From LMUY01 sp965199095 (lineage in GTDB: Bacteria > Pseudomonadota > Alphaproteobacteria > Acetobacterales > Acetobacteraceae), in assembly GCA_965199095.1 (NCBI GenBank), contig CBDAQM010000004.1, positions 620,001 through 684,000 on the forward strand: a stretch of DNA of 64,000 nucleotides, read 5' to 3'. The notes under the pieces were generated by a model that made no database searches, was not told the origin of the DNA, and saw only the letters and a list, made by a program, of their open reading frames with translations. Positions 32,836-41,250 of the stretch are shown one piece after another (within the stretch, counting starts at the first letter, position 1; each line of letters begins with the position of its first letter). The position numbers were made by a program, and so were the translations under genes.

Positions 32836-32859
32836 CCCTCTCCCGCTGGCGGGAGAGGG
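32836..32859. repeat. REP-type palindrome (copy 1)
   Basis: CCCTCTCCCGC (32836-32846) pairs with GCGGGAGAGGG (32849-32859) and is followed by CCGGGTGAGGGTGGGC. With copy 2 in opposite orientation it forms a paired element between ispH and thrB. Such extragenic palindromes are dispersed in many proteobacterial genomes and may affect mRNA stability or termination. Confidence 0.75.
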
Positions 32860-32930
32860 CCGGGTGAGGGTGGGCCAGCCAGTTCGGGTGATGTTCGGCG
32901 CTGCCGCGGGCGACGCCACGCTCACCCCGG

Positions 32931-32951
32931 CCCTCTCCCATAGGGAGAGGG
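32931..32951. repeat. REP-type palindrome (copy 2, inverted)
   Basis: CCCTCTCCC (32931-32939) pairs with GGGAGAGGG (32943-32951), loop ATA. It is preceded by CTCACCCCGG, the reverse complement of the tail of copy 1, so the two copies face each other. Confidence 0.75.
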
Positions 32952-32967
32952 AGACCAGCGCACAGCA

Positions 32968-33921
32968 TCAGGACAAGGGTGCGGGCAGCTTGAAGATCAC
33001 GTCTTCCTCGGTCACCCGGCGTTCCTCGATCCCCAGCGTGTAACGCTCCGCCAAATGGGTGATCATCTCCTGCACCAGGGCCTCGGGGGCGGAGGCGCCG
33101 GCGGTCAGGCCCAGTGTCTCGACGCCGTCCATCAGCGTCCAATCCAGGTCGCGCGCCCGCGGCACCAGCACGGCCCGCTTCGCGCCCGCCCGCTCCGCCA
33201 CTTCGCGCAGCCGCTGGGAGTTGGAGGAGTTCGGGCTGCCGATCACGATCACCAGGTCGCAATCCGGCGCCACGGCCTTGACCGCGGCCTGGCGGTTGGT
33301 GGTGGCGTAGCAGATATCCTCCCGCTTCGGCCCTTCGATGCCCGGAAAGCGAGTGCGCAGCACGTCCACGATCTCCGCCGTGTCGTCCACGGACAGGGTG
33401 GTCTGGGTGATGAAGGCAAGCGGCCCAGGGGCGGGCTGCACCTGCTGCGCCTCCTGCGAGTCCTGCACCAGGGTGACGGCGCCGGGCGGCAACTGGCCCA
33501 TCGTGCCGACGACCTCGGGGTGGCCGGCATGCCCGATCATCAGGATGTGCCGCTGGTCCGACCCGCCGTCGCCGAAATGCCGCTCCGCTTCCCGGTGCAC
33601 CTTGCTCACCAACGGGCAGGTGGCGTCGTAGTAATGCAAATGGCGGCGTTCCGCCTCCAGCGGCACGGATTTCGGCACGCCATGGGCGGAGAACACGACG
33701 TGGGCGTCGGGCGGAACCTCGTCCAGTTCTTCCACGAAGACCGCGCCCTGCGCCTCCAGCGCCTCCACCACCGTGCGGTTGTGCACGATCTCATGGCGGA
33801 CATAGACGGGTGCGCCGAAGCGGCGGATCGCCTCCTCGACGACTCGGATGGCGCGGTCCACGCCGGCGCAGAAGCCGCGCGGGCCGGAGAGCAGGATGCG
33901 AAGGGGGCGTTTTTGGGCCAT
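32968..33921 (-). CDS. ispH: 4-hydroxy-3-methylbut-2-enyl diphosphate reductase
   Basis: A 317-residue iron-sulfur enzyme, the last step of the MEP isoprenoid pathway, giving IPP and DMAPP. The three cluster-binding cysteines are Cys18 (GPRGFCAGVDRA), Cys102 (YDATCPLVSKVH) and Cys204 (ICYATTNRQ). The SPNSSNSQRL and TAGASAPE motifs are also intact. The ATG at 33921 gives the standard N-terminus; the frame continues upstream without a supported start. First gene of the ispH-thrB-rnhA row. Confidence 0.97.
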   Translation of the reverse strand: MAQKRPLRILLSGPRGFCAGVDRAIRVVEEAIRRFGAPVYVRHEIVHNRTVVEALEAQGAVFVEELDEVPPDAHVVFSAHGVPKSVPLEAERRHLHYYDATCPLVSKVHREAERHFGDGGSDQRHILMIGHAGHPEVVGTMGQLPPGAVTLVQDSQEAQQVQPAPGPLAFITQTTLSVDDTAEIVDVLRTRFPGIEGPKREDICYATTNRQAAVKAVAPDCDLVIVIGSPNSSNSQRLREVAERAGAKRAVLVPRARDLDWTLMDGVETLGLTAGASAPEALVQEMITHLAERYTLGIEERRVTEEDVIFKLPAPLS

Positions 33922-34024
33922 GTTGTCCGCGGTGGCTGTGGCGGGCAGTATATGCCCGCCCGCCCGGTCTGTCACAACCCAGCCGCACCGAACCCGCGCG
34001 ACGGGCGTCCATCCGGAGTATCCG

Positions 34025-34597
34025 ATGCCTTTTCCCCTACGTGCCGTTCGTGTCGTTGGCCTGCTCCGGCCGGTCTGGCCTGGCTTGGCCTTGATGCTGC
34101 TCGCCACCCTCGGCCTGGCGGGGTGCGGCGGCGCCAACCTGCCGAAATTCCCGCCAGCCTGCCCGGTGACGGGCATCCTGCGCGACGGCGCCGACAGCAC
34201 GCAGTTCCGCGGAACAGGAACGGACGTGACGGACATGGTGCTGGACGGGCGGATCACCGGGCTGTCCGGCAAGTGCAACCTGGATGACCTGACGCATCTG
34301 CACACCGTCATCTCCGTCAGCATGGAGCTGACCCGCGGCCCGGCAGCCCAGGGGCGGCAGGGATCGGTGACGTATTTCATCTCCGTCTCCCGCGGCGACA
34401 CCATCCTCGACAAGAAGGATTACACCGTGAACGTCGAGTTCCCCCGCAATTCGGAGCGGCTCCGCCTGACCGGCGACCAGATCGACTTGACGCTCCCGGT
34501 CAATGACAAGCGGTCCGGTGCAGCCTACAGCGTGTTGGTGGGGTTCCAGTTGTCGCCGGAGCAACTGGCCTTCAACCGCCGCCGCGGGGTGCGCTAG
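34025..34597 (+). CDS. Putative lipoprotein of unknown function
   Basis: A 190-residue protein with a lipoprotein signal: a hydrophobic stretch (VWPGLALMLLATLGLAGC) ending in the lipobox LAGC near residue 34. The ATG at 34025 has GGAG 7 bases upstream. The mature domain is rich in beta-strand-like segments (LHTVISVSMELTRGP, VTYFISVSRGD, YTVNVEFP), and alternating patterns near the end suggest a small beta-sandwich. No family is recognised with certainty. It is divergent from ispH and likely faces the periplasm. Confidence 0.82.
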   Translation: MPFPLRAVRVVGLLRPVWPGLALMLLATLGLAGCGGANLPKFPPACPVTGILRDGADSTQFRGTGTDVTDMVLDGRITGLSGKCNLDDLTHLHTVISVSMELTRGPAAQGRQGSVTYFISVSRGDTILDKKDYTVNVEFPRNSERLRLTGDQIDLTLPVNDKRSGAAYSVLVGFQLSPEQLAFNRRRGVR

Positions 34598-34659
34598 CCG
34601 CCGCCCGCAGCACTGCTACACTGCGGCAAATCCTGACTGTTCTCTCGAAAGGCTGGTCC

Positions 34660-36267
34660 ATGATGGTCTGCGGATTTTTGCGACCCCTTCTGCTCGCCGG
34701 TGCGGCCTTGACGTGCATGGCGGGGGCCACCGGCGCCGCGGCCAAGACCCTGGTCTATTGCTCGGAAGGCTCGCCCGAGAATTTCAACCCGATGATCAAC
34801 ACCACCGGCACCACGTTCGACGCCAACCGGCCGATCTACAACCAGCTCGTCCAGTTCAAGCACGGCAGCACCGACCTCGAACCCGGCCTGGCCGAAAGCT
34901 GGGACGTCTCGGCGGACGGCAAGGTCTTCACCTTCCACCTGCGCCACGGCGTGAAGTGGCACAGCAACGCGATGTTCAAGCCGACGCGGGACTTCAACGC
35001 GGACGACGTGCTGTTCTCCTTCAACCGGCAGGGGAAGGAGGATTCGCCGTACCATAAGATTTCCGGCGGCTCGTACGACTATTACGGCGACATGGGATTC
35101 GCCAAGCTGATCACCGCGATCGACGCGCTGGATCCCTACACCGTCCGCTTCACCTTGTCGGAGCCGCAGGCCCCGTTCCTGGCGGACCTGGCGATGGATT
35201 TCGCCTCCATCCAGTCGGCCGAGTATGCCGACGTGCTGATGAAGGCGGGCAAGCCGGAGCAGATCGACCAGATGCCGATCGGCACCGGGCCGTTCTCCTT
35301 CGTCGCCTACCAACGCGACGCGACGATCCGCTATCGCCGCTTCGATGATTTCTGGGGACCGAAAGCCAAGCTGGACGCGCTGGTATTCTCCATCAACAAG
35401 GACCCGGCGGTGCGGCTGGCGAAGCTGCGGGCCGATGAATGCCAGGTCATGGCGTTTCCCTCACCCGCGGACCTGCCCGGCATCAGGATCGATCCGAAGC
35501 TGAACCTGCTGTCGCAACCGGGGCTGAACATCGGCTACCTCGCCTTCAACAACCAGAAGAAGCCGTTCGACGACAAGCGCGTGCGCCAGGCGATCAACAT
35601 GGCGATCGACAAGCAGGCGATCCTGACCGCGGTCTACCAGGGCGCCGGGCAGGCGGCGAAGAACCTGATCCCGCCGACCATGTGGTCCTACAACGACGCG
35701 GTGCAGGATTACCCGCACGATCCCGACGCGGCCAAGAAGCTGCTGGCCGATGCCGGATTTCCGGACGGGTTCGACACCGATCTGTGGGCGATGCCGGTGC
35801 AGCGGCCGTACAACCCGGATGCGCGGCGCATTGCCGAGCTGATGCAGGCCGACCTGATGAAGGTCGGCATCCGGGCCAAGATCGTCAGCTTCGAGTGGGG
35901 TGAGTACCGCAAGCGCGTGCAAGCCGGTGAGCACCAGATGGCGGAGCTGGGATGGACCGGGGACAATGGCGACCCCGACAATTTCTTCACCCCGTTGGCG
36001 AGCTGCGCGGCCGCCCGAATTGGCGGCGGCAGTGCCTCCAAATGGTGCAACAAGGATTTCGACGCCCTGATTCAAAAGGCCGCCACCCTCCCGGTGCAGG
36101 CAGACCGGGCCAAGCTGTACGAGCAGGCGCAGGTCCTGATGCATGAGGAAGCGCCGTTCTTCCTCATCGCCCATTCCGTGGCCTTCCAGCCGCTGCGCAA
36201 GAACGTGGTCGGCTACGTGATGAGCCCGCTCGGCCAGCACGTGTTCGACCAGGTCGACCTGAACTGA
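34660..36267 (+). CDS. Peptide/nickel-type ABC transporter substrate-binding protein (DppA-like)
   Basis: A 535-residue cluster C (SBP_bac_5) periplasmic binding protein. A Sec signal (about residues 1-28, ending GAAA) precedes the mature start KTLVYCSEGSPENFNPMI, which is DppA-like. The typical WDVSADGKVFTFHLRHGVKW, MAIDKQAI and ELGWTGDNGDPDNFF blocks are present. It lies 4 bases before a DppB-type permease. A second permease and the two ATPases normally found with it are absent from this window, so it must use partners encoded elsewhere or the operon has been shortened. Confidence 0.94.
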   Translation: MMVCGFLRPLLLAGAALTCMAGATGAAAKTLVYCSEGSPENFNPMINTTGTTFDANRPIYNQLVQFKHGSTDLEPGLAESWDVSADGKVFTFHLRHGVKWHSNAMFKPTRDFNADDVLFSFNRQGKEDSPYHKISGGSYDYYGDMGFAKLITAIDALDPYTVRFTLSEPQAPFLADLAMDFASIQSAEYADVLMKAGKPEQIDQMPIGTGPFSFVAYQRDATIRYRRFDDFWGPKAKLDALVFSINKDPAVRLAKLRADECQVMAFPSPADLPGIRIDPKLNLLSQPGLNIGYLAFNNQKKPFDDKRVRQAINMAIDKQAILTAVYQGAGQAAKNLIPPTMWSYNDAVQDYPHDPDAAKKLLADAGFPDGFDTDLWAMPVQRPYNPDARRIAELMQADLMKVGIRAKIVSFEWGEYRKRVQAGEHQMAELGWTGDNGDPDNFFTPLASCAAARIGGGSASKWCNKDFDALIQKAATLPVQADRAKLYEQAQVLMHEEAPFFLIAHSVAFQPLRKNVVGYVMSPLGQHVFDQVDLN

Positions 36268-36271
36268 GCGT

Positions 36272-37279
36272 TTGATCCGCCTGCTTGCCCGGCGGCTGGC
36301 GCTGATCGTCCCGACGCTGGTCGGCGTCACGCTGCTGGGCTTCCTGCTGGTGCATGCGGTGCCGGGCGACCCGGTCGAGGTCCGCACCGGCGAACACGGC
36401 ATCTCGCCGGAGCGGCTGGCCTATTTCCGGCACGAGTTGGGCTTGGACCAGCCGCTGTGGAAACAGTTTGTCGACTACGAATGGCAGTTGCTGCACGGCG
36501 ATATGGGCCATTCCGTGGTGACGCAGGAAAGCGTCTGGACCGAGTTCACCACCTTCTTCCCCGCGACGGTCGAACTCGGCGTCTGCGCGATGCTGTTCGC
36601 GATGCTGATCGGGCTGCCGCTGGGCGTGGTCGCGGCGGTGCGGCGCGGCTCGGCGCTCGATTACGGGCTGATCGGGATTTCGGTGACGGGCGCGTCCATG
36701 CCGATCTTCTGGTGGGGGCTGATGGCGATCCTGGTGTTTTCCGTGGCGCTCGGCTGGACCCCGGTGTCCGGCCGCATCGACGACCTGTATTATGTCGAGC
36801 CGCATACCGGCTTCCTGTTGATCGACAGCCTGTTCTACAGTGATGAGCCCGGGGCGTTCGTCTCCGCCCTGCGGCACCTGATCCTGCCGACCATCGTGCT
36901 GGGCACCATCCCGCTGGCCACCATCGCACGCATGACCCGCTCCGCCATGCTGGAGGTGTTAGGCGAGGACTACGTCCGCACCGCCCGCGCCAAGGGATTG
37001 TCGCCGTCGCGCGTCATCGTGGTGCACGCTTTGCGCAATGCGATGATCCCGGTGGTGACGGTGCTTGGCTTGCAGGTTGGCTACCTGCTGGGCGGCGCGA
37101 TCCTGACCGAAACGGTGTTCTCCTGGCCCGGCGTTGGGCACTGGCTGGTGGAGAGCGTGCAGCGCCGCGACTACAACGTGCTGCAAGGCGGCACGCTGCT
37201 GATCGCGATCCTGGTCATGCTGGTGAATTTGGGCGTCGACGTGCTCTACGGCGTGCTGAACCCGCGCCTGCGGCGATGA
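36272..37279 (+). CDS. Peptide-type ABC transporter permease (DppB-like)
   Basis: A 335-residue inner membrane permease with six hydrophobic segments. The N-terminus LARRLALIVPTLVGVTLLGF and HAVPGDPVEVRTGEHG are typical of DppB/OppB. The EAA loop reads LGEDYVRTARAKGLSPSRVI and the end LVNLGVDVLYGVLNPRLR is canonical. The start is a TTG 5 bases after the binding-protein stop. No DppC-type partner follows; the next gene encodes an unrelated soluble protein. Confidence 0.94.
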   Translation: MIRLLARRLALIVPTLVGVTLLGFLLVHAVPGDPVEVRTGEHGISPERLAYFRHELGLDQPLWKQFVDYEWQLLHGDMGHSVVTQESVWTEFTTFFPATVELGVCAMLFAMLIGLPLGVVAAVRRGSALDYGLIGISVTGASMPIFWWGLMAILVFSVALGWTPVSGRIDDLYYVEPHTGFLLIDSLFYSDEPGAFVSALRHLILPTIVLGTIPLATIARMTRSAMLEVLGEDYVRTARAKGLSPSRVIVVHALRNAMIPVVTVLGLQVGYLLGGAILTETVFSWPGVGHWLVESVQRRDYNVLQGGTLLIAILVMLVNLGVDVLYGVLNPRLRR

Positions 37280-37311
37280 CAAGCGGGCTGCACTTGCCGT
37301 AGCATCGCATC

Positions 37312-38292
37312 ATGACGGACCAACCTGCGCTGACGCTCGCCTGTGCCGACTACAACCGCCTGATGCCGCTGGTCAGCGGCAGCATCCGGGCCGAGGGCGT
37401 CGATCTCACGCTGCGGCTCAGCGAGCCAGGCTCGTGGCCCAGCCGGGCGGAGATGCTGCGCGCCGCCCTGCACGACCCGGCGATGGCGGGGGGCGAGGCG
37501 TCCATGGGCGTCCACCTCCGCCGGATCGACCAGGGTGACCGCTCCTTCGTTGCCCTGCCGGTGTTCGTGCTGCGGAACTTCACCGCCCGCGACCTCTACG
37601 TGCCGATCGGCTCGCCGATCACCACCGTGGCGCAGCTCGCCGGCAAGCGGGTCGGCATGTATAGCTGGAGCGCCAGCGGCTCCATTTGGTATCGCCATTT
37701 CCTGGCCTGGGCCGGGCTCGACCCGCTGGCGCTGCAATGGTGCATTGGCGACATCGACGGTGGCTACACGGCGCGCGCCGAACCGGCCTTGCCGTCCTGC
37801 GCCACGCGTCCCCCGCCTGGCCGTTCGCTGGCGCAGATGCTGGTCGCGGGCGAGTTGGACGCGATCTACAGTCCATCCCGCCCGCTGCAATTCGACGCCG
37901 TGCAAGGCCCCATCGTGCGGCTGTTGCCGGAGTACCGCCCGGTCGAGCTGCAATACTACAAGGACACCGGCTTCTTCCCGCCGCAGCACCTGGTCGTGTT
38001 GCGCCGGGACGTCTGGGAGGCGGACCGCACGCTGGCCCCCCGCATCACCGACGCGTTCATCCGGTGCGAGGACGCCTACCTCGCCTCCATCCGCGGCTTT
38101 CCCTATGCCTCCCCCTGGTTCGAGCACGAGCGCGACGAGGCGGAGGCGGTGCTGGGCAACCGCGCCTACGCCCACGGGCTGGACGCCAACCGCAAGACCA
38201 TGGCGCAGTTTGCCGACACGGCGCACCGCCTGGGCCTGACGGACCGGCTGGTCGCGGTGGACGACTACTTCGCCGAATACCTGGCATCATAG
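37312..38292 (+). CDS. 4,5-dihydroxyphthalate decarboxylase-like protein (NMT1/THI5-like fold)
   Basis: A 326-residue protein without a signal peptide. It begins LTLACADYNRLMPLVSGSIR, EGVDLTL, the hallmark start of proteins annotated as 4,5-dihydroxyphthalate decarboxylase, which share a binding-protein-like fold. Other matching parts are GSPITTVAQLAGKRVGMYSW and LPEYRPVELQYYKDTGFFP. In known cases this family decarboxylates a phthalate ring-cleavage precursor; many members are uncharacterised. Its place between a peptide-type importer and an isochorismatase-like hydrolase suggests catabolism of an aromatic or N-heterocyclic compound. Confidence 0.82.
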   Translation: MTDQPALTLACADYNRLMPLVSGSIRAEGVDLTLRLSEPGSWPSRAEMLRAALHDPAMAGGEASMGVHLRRIDQGDRSFVALPVFVLRNFTARDLYVPIGSPITTVAQLAGKRVGMYSWSASGSIWYRHFLAWAGLDPLALQWCIGDIDGGYTARAEPALPSCATRPPPGRSLAQMLVAGELDAIYSPSRPLQFDAVQGPIVRLLPEYRPVELQYYKDTGFFPPQHLVVLRRDVWEADRTLAPRITDAFIRCEDAYLASIRGFPYASPWFEHERDEAEAVLGNRAYAHGLDANRKTMAQFADTAHRLGLTDRLVAVDDYFAEYLAS

Positions 38293-38306
38293 CCACCGCC
38301 GACGCG

Positions 38307-38984
38307 ATGGAGTTGTCGAACAAATCGTCCCGCACCCTGTACGAGGAGCTGAAGCAGCGCCCCGGCCGCGCCCGCTTCGGCTTCGGACGGAAGGTGGCGA
38401 TCGTGAACGTCGATCCGCAGAAGGCATACACCCTGCCGGACGAATACGTGACCGCCTACGAGACCGACCCGAACCAGATCCGATACATCAACGAGCTGAG
38501 CGCGCTGTGCCGCGACCTCGGCTCACCGGTGGTGTGGACGCAGGTCGCCTACCTGCCATCCGGCGAGGATTGCGGCGTCTGGGGCACCCGCACCGACACC
38601 CCCGACTCGTTGCAGAACGTGAAGCTTGGATCCCGCCGGGCCGAGTTCGATGACCGGTTGCAGATCGACGCGGCGCGGGACGTTGTCATCAACAAGCGCA
38701 TGGCCTCCGCCTTCCACGAGACCAACCTGCCGTCGCTGCTGATCTGGCACCGGGTGGACACGGTGATCGTGACGGGCGGCTCCACCTCCGGCTGCGTGCG
38801 GGCGACGGTGGTGGACAGCCTGTCCCACGGCTACCGCACCATCGTGCCCGAGGAATGCGTCGCCGACCGGCATGAGGGTCCGCATTTTGCCAATCTTTAC
38901 GATATGGCGGTCAAATACGCCGACGTGCTTCCGGTTGACGAGGTGCGGGCGGCGTTGCTCAGGATGAAGCAGCAGCCGGGCTGA
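38307..38984 (+). CDS. Isochorismatase family hydrolase (N-carbamoylsarcosine amidase/maleamate amidase-like)
   Basis: A 225-residue cysteine hydrolase with the catalytic triad Asp36 (NVDPQKAY), Lys130 (VINKRMASAF) and Cys163 (GSTSGCVRAT). The ATG at 38307 begins 15 bases after the previous stop; the frame continues upstream only as shadow. The N-terminal extension before the catalytic Asp and the SGCVRAT sequence resemble N-carbamoylsarcosine amidohydrolases and maleamate amidases. It would cleave an amide released from the imported compound; the exact substrate is unknown. Confidence 0.9.
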   Translation: MELSNKSSRTLYEELKQRPGRARFGFGRKVAIVNVDPQKAYTLPDEYVTAYETDPNQIRYINELSALCRDLGSPVVWTQVAYLPSGEDCGVWGTRTDTPDSLQNVKLGSRRAEFDDRLQIDAARDVVINKRMASAFHETNLPSLLIWHRVDTVIVTGGSTSGCVRATVVDSLSHGYRTIVPEECVADRHEGPHFANLYDMAVKYADVLPVDEVRAALLRMKQQPG

Positions 38985-39006
38985 GGCGAGGCCGAACGCA
39001 TATCAA

Positions 39007-39042
39007 CCGGTTCTGAGAAACCGGGTAATTTACCCTATTTTA
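39007..39042. terminator. Candidate terminator hairpins after the isochorismatase gene
   Basis: CCGGTT (39007-39012) can pair with AACCGG (39019-39024). Alternatively GGGTA/TACCC (39023-39027/39031-39035) forms a small stem followed by TATTTTA. Either could end the 34660-38984 transcript; stems are short, so strength is uncertain. Confidence 0.35.
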
Positions 39043-39106
39043 CAGTGTCTGAGGCCAGTCTCAACACGTTGGCGTCCTGTCGCCAAAGCCGCATGAGGAA
39101 GGCGAG

Positions 39107-39994
39107 ATGTCGGTCTCCATGGATGCGCCACGTGCGTTGCTGCCCGATATCCCCAGCGCTGTCCCGGCAGGGCAGGGGCCGAATGGCCTGCAGCGGCCGG
39201 ATATCTCCGTGGTGATCGCAACCTGCGACCGGCCGCATACCGTGGTTGATGCCGTGCGCAGCGCGCTGGATCAGGACGGTGCGACGGTCGAGGTGATCGT
39301 GGTGGATGATTCCGTCGAACACACGGCGGCGGGCGTGATCGCCGCCATGGGCGATTGCCGCGTCCGCTATCTAACCAATTGGCGGTCCAGCGGCGGCCGC
39401 CCGGCGATCCCGCGCAACACCGGCGTGGCGCTTGCCAAGGCCGGGCTGATCCACTTCCTCGACGACGACGACCTGGTTGCACCGGGCCACTACGCCGCGG
39501 CCCGTGCGGCGTTTGCCGCCCACCCGGAGATCGGCGTCGTGTTCGGCACGATTGAGCCGTTCGGCGAGGACGCGGCCGAGATCGAGCGGCAGCGCCGCTA
39601 CTTCGCCCTGGCGCAACGAAGGGCGCGGCGTTGCGCCCGGCTGCGTCATCGCCTGGCCTTCACCGCCGCCATGCTGTTCGGCCCCACCCTGCTGGTGTGC
39701 AGCGCCGGCATGGTCCGCCGCGCGGATGCCGATGCCATCGGCGGCTTCGACACGGCAATGCCGCTGGTGGAGGACGTCGATTTCTACATGCGCGCGATGC
39801 GCCATGGCGGCGTGCAGTTCCTTGACCGCCCGGCGTTGCGCTACCGCATCGGCCCCTCGCTGATGCGCCAGCCCGGCCGCGACCAGATGATCCTCGAAAG
39901 CTACCGGCGGTCCCAGGCGCGATACCGCGAGCATTACGGGCCGGTGGAATTCATGACGCTGAAGCTATTGGCAAAGGGGCTGCGACTGACATGA
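39107..39994 (+). CDS. Glycosyltransferase family 2 protein
   Basis: A 295-residue GT-A fold transferase. The nucleotide-sugar binding start is ISVVIATCDRPHTVVDAVRS and VEVIVVDDS, and the acidic metal site is LDDDDLVAPGHY near residue 125. A later EDVDFYMRAMRHGG is the acceptor-side acidic motif. There is no membrane segment, so it is cytoplasmic or peripheral. Its stop overlaps the next gene's start (ATGA). It probably adds a sugar during cell-surface polysaccharide or glycolipid synthesis; sugar and acceptor are unknown. Confidence 0.9.
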   Translation: MSVSMDAPRALLPDIPSAVPAGQGPNGLQRPDISVVIATCDRPHTVVDAVRSALDQDGATVEVIVVDDSVEHTAAGVIAAMGDCRVRYLTNWRSSGGRPAIPRNTGVALAKAGLIHFLDDDDLVAPGHYAAARAAFAAHPEIGVVFGTIEPFGEDAAEIERQRRYFALAQRRARRCARLRHRLAFTAAMLFGPTLLVCSAGMVRRADADAIGGFDTAMPLVEDVDFYMRAMRHGGVQFLDRPALRYRIGPSLMRQPGRDQMILESYRRSQARYREHYGPVEFMTLKLLAKGLRLT

Positions 39995-41160
39995 TGCCGA
40001 CCGTCGAACTGGCGACCCAGCCGGATGCCTTCGGCCGATTGGCTGCGGAGTGGGACGCGCTCGATTTGGGGGACGTGCCGCGCACGCCGTTCCAGTCATC
40101 CACCTGGCACCGGCTGTGGTGGAAGCACTTCCAGCGCGACGGCGCGAAGGTGCGCGACGAGTTGCGCCTGTACTCCGTGCGGGACATGGCCGGGTCGTTG
40201 GTGGCCGTGGCCCCGATGATGCTGACGCACCGTCCCGGCAGGCTGCCGATCCGCACGCGGGAGCTGCAGTTCCTCGGGGCGGACAGCAACGTGACCGAAA
40301 TCCGCGGCATGACCTGCCGCAAAGCTTGGACCCAGGATGCGCTGGATGCCCTGGTCGGCCATCTTGCACAGCATTCCGAATGGGATTGGGTGCAATGGCG
40401 CGGCCTGCCGCCCAATGTCGCGCCGATCGTCGCCGGGTTCCAGCCGACGCGGCAACTGCAGGATTTCTACCTGCCGCTGCCGGACAGTTGGGACGCGCTG
40501 AAATCCAAGCTGCCGCGCAACATGAAGGAGTCGCTGCGCAAGTGCTACAACTCGCTCGCCCGGGACAAACACGCGTACGAGTTGCAGGTCATGTCTGATC
40601 CGGAGCAAATCCGCCCGGCGTTCCAGGAATTGCTCGACATGCACGCCATGCGGTCGGAGCAAGATGGCGCCGTGCACCACATCAACGTGTTCGCCGCCCC
40701 CGAGGCGCGGGCCTTCATCACCGACTACGTGGACGAGGTTGCCCGGCGCGGCGGCGTCCGGCTGTTCGCGCTGTCGATCGCCGGCGTCGCCGTCGCCATG
40801 CGCATCGGGTTTGCCTACGATGATGAGCTTTACCTCTATTACTCGGGCTATGACCCCGCCTGGGGCCGCTACAGCGTGATGACGACGGTGGTGGCGGAGG
40901 CCATCAAATGGGCGATCGGCCAGGGCTATCGCCGCGTCAACCTGTCCACAGGGTCGGACGTGTCGAAGACACGCTGGCGTCCGGCCCATGTCGAGTTCGC
41001 CGAGGGCCTGCAACCGGCTGCGACCTGGCGCGGCCAGGTGGCCCTGGCAGCTATGCAAATGCTGCGGGACCGGACATGGGTCATGCCGTTCCAGCGCCCG
41101 GCCGCGCGGAAGGGCCAAGCCGCGGCGGGGCAGGACATCCCAGAGGGGGCGATCGCCTGA
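39991..41160 (+). CDS. GNAT/FemAB-like N-acyltransferase (CelD/BcsL type)
   Basis: A 389-residue protein of the PF13480-type acetyltransferase group found in exopolysaccharide and cellulose gene clusters. Characteristic parts are PFQSSTWHRLWWKHF, LPRNMKESLRKCYNSLAR, GVAVAMRIGFAYDDELYLYY (acyl-CoA site beta strands) and GYRRVNLSTGSDVSKTRWRP near the end. It is translationally coupled to the glycosyltransferase, so a surface glycan is the likely acceptor. An alternative is lipid or peptide aminoacylation as in FemAB relatives. Confidence 0.85.
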   Translation: MMPTVELATQPDAFGRLAAEWDALDLGDVPRTPFQSSTWHRLWWKHFQRDGAKVRDELRLYSVRDMAGSLVAVAPMMLTHRPGRLPIRTRELQFLGADSNVTEIRGMTCRKAWTQDALDALVGHLAQHSEWDWVQWRGLPPNVAPIVAGFQPTRQLQDFYLPLPDSWDALKSKLPRNMKESLRKCYNSLARDKHAYELQVMSDPEQIRPAFQELLDMHAMRSEQDGAVHHINVFAAPEARAFITDYVDEVARRGGVRLFALSIAGVAVAMRIGFAYDDELYLYYSGYDPAWGRYSVMTTVVAEAIKWAIGQGYRRVNLSTGSDVSKTRWRPAHVEFAEGLQPAATWRGQVALAAMQMLRDRTWVMPFQRPAARKGQAAAGQDIPEGAIA

Positions 41161-41178
41161 CCAGGCTCTAAAAACCGT

Positions 41179-41197
41179 CTCCCTCTCGGAGAGGGAG
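41179..41197. repeat. REP-like palindrome (copy 3)
   Basis: CTCCCTCTC (41179-41187) and GAGAGGGAG (41189-41197) form a near-loopless palindrome just after the acyltransferase gene and before trpS, related to the CCCTCTCCC/GGGAGAGGG copies at 32836, 32931, 55201 and 55271. Confidence 0.55.
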
Positions 41198-41250
41198 AAG
41201 AGATCAGGTCCACCTTGACCGGTCGCCCCCCGCCGGGGAGAACTCGGCGC

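Noticed and set aside
32793..32967. CRISPR-like repeat arrangement
   Set aside because: Only two copies, self-palindromic, in opposite orientation and without regular spacers; they are REP-type palindromes.
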